Positions 41,477 through 44,567 of a stretch of DNA of 44,567 nt are shown here, one piece after another; position 1 is the first letter of the stretch; each line of letters starts with the position of its first letter. Source of the stretch: an uncultured Erysipelotrichaceae bacterium. Lineage in GTDB: Bacteria > Bacillota_I > Bacilli_A > Erysipelotrichales > Erysipelotrichaceae. Made by a program: the position numbers and the translations under genes. The stretch is taken from positions 1-44,567 of the forward strand of contig CALVCT010000062.1 in the NCBI GenBank assembly GCA_944326055.1, read 5' to 3'. Below the pieces are notes generated by a model, which made no database searches, had not been told where the DNA came from, and was given only the letters and a program-made list of their open reading frames with translations.

Positions 41477-41730
41477 TTATGCTCTAGATAGAAACGGACT
41501 AACTCTTCAATGATCTCATAGCGTTCAACGCTTTGGATCTTTGATCTAGCGTTATTATGTGACGAGATATAAGCTGGATCATTGGAAATAAGATAGCCAG
41601 TGATCTGATTAGTCGCATTGTAGCCACGTTCCTTGAGCGCACTTTCGACTTCACATAATAATTGTTTGATATTCTCGCGTCTGATCAGATCAGCGTGGAA
41701 AGCCATCGTTTGATCGATTTCTTTAGCCAT
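41473..41730 (-). CDS. ireB: IreB-family regulatory phosphoprotein (DUF965)
   Basis: An 85-residue protein of the IreB/UPF0297 family. In Enterococcus faecalis IreB is phosphorylated by the PASTA kinase IreK and affects cephalosporin resistance. DQTMAFH near the N-terminus and the NQITGYLISNDPAYISSHNNAR region are diagnostic (shortened here). GGAGG precedes the ATG. It leads the ireB-ruvX-DUF1292-mltG group and suggests a PASTA kinase elsewhere in the genome. Confidence 0.94.
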   Translation of the reverse strand: MAKEIDQTMAFHADLIRRENIKQLLCEVESALKERGYNATNQITGYLISNDPAYISSHNNARSKIQSVERYEIIEELVRFYLEHK

Positions 41731-41750
41731 ACTTTGCCTCCTATAAAGAT

Positions 41751-41779
41751 ATTCTACAATATCTAGATGATGAAATAAA
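41751..41779 (-). promoter_or_regulatory. Promoter of the ireB operon
   Basis: On the minus strand TAGAAT (41756-41751) with a weak TTTATT 17 bases upstream (41779-41774). The leader carries AGGAGG (41742-41737) before the ireB ATG. It lies between the alaS terminator and ireB. Confidence 0.5.
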
Positions 41780-41783
41780 GCAT

Positions 41784-41813
41784 AAAAAAGATGTCAGGCG
41801 CTCACCTGACATC
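41784..41813 (-). terminator. Intrinsic terminator of alaS
   Basis: GATGTCAGG (41790-41798) pairs with CCTGACATC (41805-41813) around 6 bases, with CTTTTTTA following on the minus strand. It lies 4 bases past the alaS stop. Confidence 0.9.
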
Positions 41814-41816
41814 ATC

Positions 41817-44435
41817 TTATCCTAAGATATTCTTCTTTATCTCTTCGAGTTTTCTATCGAGGTCTATAGCTAAGCCTCCACCTTGGGCAACATCGTCTCG
41901 ACCACCACCTTTGCCAGATGTGATCTCACAAGCCATTTTGATTATCGCACCCGCTTTCTTTCCTTTAGCTATAGCTGCATCACTGCTAGCACAGACGAAA
42001 GTGATCTTGTCATCTTTAACATTGCTGATGAACACCAATCCATCTTTGAGCTTGTTTCTTAATGCCATCGCAAAGTCTTTTAGCTTGACATCACTATCTT
42101 CAAGATCGATCAAAAGGTGTTCGATACCATCTTTTTCGATCGCTTTCTTTATCAATTCATCAGCCTCATAGTTAAGCATCGCGCTCTTGAGCCTCTTGTT
42201 TTCTGATGTTAGTGTTTCAAGAGACGTAAGCAATGAAGAGATCTTATCGTCTAGTGCAGCCGTTCCCTTTAGACCAAGCATATCGGCGATCTGCGCTAAA
42301 TGTATTTCTTCATCTTTAAAAGCTTTATAAGCTTCCATCTTCGTTACGCATTCGATACGCCTGATGCCGGAACCTATCGATTCCTCATTCAATATCTTAA
42401 AGACACCTAACTCTGCAGTGCTACTTACATGTGTACCACCACAAAATTCTAAAGAGACATCACCCATCTTGACGACGCGGACCTTATCTTCATACTTCTC
42501 ATCGAATAGTGCGATCGCGTCAAGTTTCTTAGCTTCATCGATGTCATATAATTTAGTTTCAACAGGTAGGTCTTCCATGATATAAACATTTACTTCCTCT
42601 TCGATACGTTTGAGGTCTGCATCAGCGATCTTTTCAAAATGTGTAAAATCAAAACGAGCGTATGTATCAGAAACATAAGATCCTGCTTGCTTGATATGAT
42701 CTCCTAAAACTTTGATCAAAGCGCTTTGTAAGAGATGGAGTGAAGAATGATTTGCTCTGATCTTCATACGCCTTTCACCATCTATCGATAGATGGAGCTC
42801 ATCCCCTTCTTTGATCTTGCCATCCAATACCTTGACATGGTGTAAGAATTCACCGTTAGGTGCTTTTTTGACATCTAAGACTTCGGCTTTGAAGCAGCTA
42901 TTTTGGATGGTTCCTGTATCAGCGATCTGTCCACCACTTTCAGCATAGAAGACTGAACGGTCAAATACGACATCACATATCTCCTCACTTGAATCGATAC
43001 GTTTTCCATCTTTGAAGATAGCTGTTACTTTAGCATCACATTCATTCAGATCGTAACCTAAGAAAGTAAAATCAGCTTTGAAAGCAAGTAGATCTTCCGA
43101 TTGATTGTGCATCGATTCTTCTTGTGATCTTGAAGAGCGTGCCAGTTCTTTTTGTCTTTGCATGGCCTTATCGAAGCCTGCCATATCGACTTGTAGACCT
43201 CGATCTTGAGCGATCTCTTGAGACATCTCTTTTGGGAAGCCATATGTATCATATAATTTAAAGACGACTTCACCAGAAAGTACCCCATCTTTGACATCGT
43301 TAAGTGCTTGATCAAGCAAGCGCTCACCATTACTCAGTGTCTCTAAGAACATTTCTTCTTCTTTCTTGATCAGTTTCTTTAACATGTCTTTTTTATCGCT
43401 TAGATATGGATAAAAGTCTTTATTTATATCGATGACAGTATCGACTAATTCATACATAAAGGAATGGTTGATATCAAGAGTTCTACCATAGCGGCATGCT
43501 CGACGTAAGACTCTCCTCAAGACATAACCACGGCCTTCATTTGAGAAAGTAGCACCATCAGCTAGAGCAAATGTAACAGTTCTGATATGATCAGCGATGA
43601 CGCGATAAGCCATCTTATACTCGCCATCGTATGGGTGTTTGCTGAACTCTTTTGTCTTTTCGATGAGTGGCAAGAAAAGATCGGTATCAAAGTTCGTCTC
43701 CCCATCTTGAACGATCGAGACAAGACGTTCAAGACCCATACCTGTATCGATATTTTTCTGTGGTAGTTCTTTAAAGTCCTTACGATCTACGCCTTCTTTA
43801 GCATCATATTGTGAGAAGACGACGTTCCAGACCTCGATATAACGATCGTTGTCTGCCTCTTCAAAGAAGAGCTTCTCGCCAAGATGATCTGGATCATACT
43901 TCTCTCCTCGATCGTAGAAGATCTCTGAATCAGGCCCGCATGGACCTTCACCGATCTGCCAAAAATTGCCTTCTGTACGCAAGATGTGATGAGGATCGAT
44001 ACCGATGACTTCGGTCCAAATTCGATAAGCTTCATCATCGTCAATATAGGTCGTAACATAAAGGCGCTCTTTATCTAGTTTTAGCCACTTGTCGCCAGTT
44101 AAGAATTCCCAAGCAAACTTGAGAGCTTCTTCTTTAAAATAGTCTCCGATCGAAAAGTTACCTAACATCTCAAAGAAAGTATGATGTCTAGCCGTCCTTC
44201 CGACATTCTCAATGTCATTTGTCCTAATACATTTCTGAGCGTTGGCGATCCTTGGAACCCTTGGTCTCTCACGACCATCAAAATACTTCTTGAGCGCTGC
44301 TACGCCAGCGTTGATCCAAAGCAGACTTGGATCATTGATCGGTACAAGACTAGCGCTTGGTTCGATCATATGTCCTTTAGACGCAAAGAAGTCCAAGAAC
44401 AGTTTTCTTACTTCATTACCCGTTAAGCTCTTCAT
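41817..44435 (-). CDS. alaS: Alanyl-tRNA synthetase
   Basis: An 872-residue class II synthetase with the normal AlaS layout: aminoacylation domain (about 1-240), tRNA-recognition domain, editing domain with the HSSLH zinc motif and CGGTHVSSTAELG, and a C-Ala domain ending in a DHHA1-like region with GKGGGRDDVAQGGG. All parts are intact, and length matches family. GAGGT lies just upstream of the ATG. It has its own terminator. No T-box is visible in the 130 upstream bases available. Confidence 0.97.
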   Translation of the reverse strand: MKSLTGNEVRKLFLDFFASKGHMIEPSASLVPINDPSLLWINAGVAALKKYFDGRERPRVPRIANAQKCIRTNDIENVGRTARHHTFFEMLGNFSIGDYFKEEALKFAWEFLTGDKWLKLDKERLYVTTYIDDDEAYRIWTEVIGIDPHHILRTEGNFWQIGEGPCGPDSEIFYDRGEKYDPDHLGEKLFFEEADNDRYIEVWNVVFSQYDAKEGVDRKDFKELPQKNIDTGMGLERLVSIVQDGETNFDTDLFLPLIEKTKEFSKHPYDGEYKMAYRVIADHIRTVTFALADGATFSNEGRGYVLRRVLRRACRYGRTLDINHSFMYELVDTVIDINKDFYPYLSDKKDMLKKLIKKEEEMFLETLSNGERLLDQALNDVKDGVLSGEVVFKLYDTYGFPKEMSQEIAQDRGLQVDMAGFDKAMQRQKELARSSRSQEESMHNQSEDLLAFKADFTFLGYDLNECDAKVTAIFKDGKRIDSSEEICDVVFDRSVFYAESGGQIADTGTIQNSCFKAEVLDVKKAPNGEFLHHVKVLDGKIKEGDELHLSIDGERRMKIRANHSSLHLLQSALIKVLGDHIKQAGSYVSDTYARFDFTHFEKIADADLKRIEEEVNVYIMEDLPVETKLYDIDEAKKLDAIALFDEKYEDKVRVVKMGDVSLEFCGGTHVSSTAELGVFKILNEESIGSGIRRIECVTKMEAYKAFKDEEIHLAQIADMLGLKGTAALDDKISSLLTSLETLTSENKRLKSAMLNYEADELIKKAIEKDGIEHLLIDLEDSDVKLKDFAMALRNKLKDGLVFISNVKDDKITFVCASSDAAIAKGKKAGAIIKMACEITSGKGGGRDDVAQGGGLAIDLDRKLEEIKKNILG

Positions 44436-44503
44436 ATTTACCTCGTATTATCTATATAGGTCAGATAGATAATATTTTCCTTTCTGGCCAACTAATATAA
44501 TTT

Positions 44504-44539
44504 ATTAAGCATAATAGTCGGCCAATTGTTATGCTTAAT
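44504..44539. repeat. 11-bp inverted repeat upstream of alaS
   Basis: ATTAAGCATAA (44504-44514) pairs perfectly with TTATGCTTAAT (44529-44539) around 14 bases. The loop contains CGGCCAATT, and a similar TGGCCAACT lies just outside the repeat, nearer alaS. There is no T-run. It could be an operator, the end of an upstream unit, or part of an RNA leader cut by the window edge. Confidence 0.45.
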
Positions 44540-44567
44540 GTGTGTACTGTGGATTTGTATCTATTTT

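Noticed and set aside
44436-44567. T-box riboswitch upstream of alaS
   Set aside because: No T-box core sequence or terminator/antiterminator pair is visible in the bases available.
1-44567. CRISPR arrays, rRNA or tRNA genes, insertion sequences
   Set aside because: No regularly spaced repeats, conserved RNA sequences or transposase frames were seen on either strand.
1-44567. Mycoplasma-type code with TGA as Trp
   Set aside because: TGA ends many genes at conserved lengths and Trp is encoded by TGG.

Overview
The window reads as the chromosome of a low-GC Bacillota (Firmicutes) bacterium. Gene order matches Bacilli: xseA-xseB-ispA-dxs-recN, xerD-deoB, smc-ftsY-ylxM, comEA-comEC-holA, and alaS / ireB-ruvX-DUF1292-mltG-udk-greA. 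TGA is used as stop and TGG as Trp, so the code is standard. The SMC is short (978 aa, Mollicutes-like) and several proteins are divergent. This suggests the Erysipelotrichales / RF39 / Izemoplasma side of Bacilli, an inference only. LspA, MltG and IreB point to a walled cell. No rRNA, tRNA, CRISPR array, transposase or prophage gene was recognised.

Layout: (1) 1-1180 is a short foreign-looking flank with one MazG-like gene, hairpins and short direct repeats, almost lacking the GATC tetranucleotide that is very dense elsewhere. (2) gltX on the minus strand is divergent from a plus-strand run (2.8-21.8 kb): the KtrB/KtrA potassium system, a 4-Cys TSCPD protein and a heterodimeric ABC exporter; then lspA, an RluD-type synthase, a rhomboid protease, comEB, nusB, xseA, xseB, ispA, a DXS-like protein, recN, xerD and deoB; then a solitary orphan lipoprotein. 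(3) At about 21.8 kb the strands converge on a bidirectional terminator. From 44.4 kb back to 21.8 kb everything is on the minus strand: alaS; ireB-ruvX-DUF1292-mltG-udk-greA; two surface proteins; comEA-comEC-holA; sdaA; a U32 peptidase; smc-ftsY-ylxM; ackA; nrnA; hup.

Most genes are housekeeping. The points that stand out are: a full-length DXS homologue whose active-site residues are nearly all replaced; a pair of adjacent surface proteins (Ig-like anchored protein plus SpaA/thioester-like protein) between greA and the competence genes, with related RBS leaders and one RBS built into a terminator-like hairpin; a thioester-like domain lacking its Gln in a protein lacking a sorting signal; several starts placed as if leaderless; and an extreme GATC density. 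No clearly new multi-gene defence or metabolic system is visible. The surface-protein pair and the DXS-like protein are the best candidates for undescribed biology.
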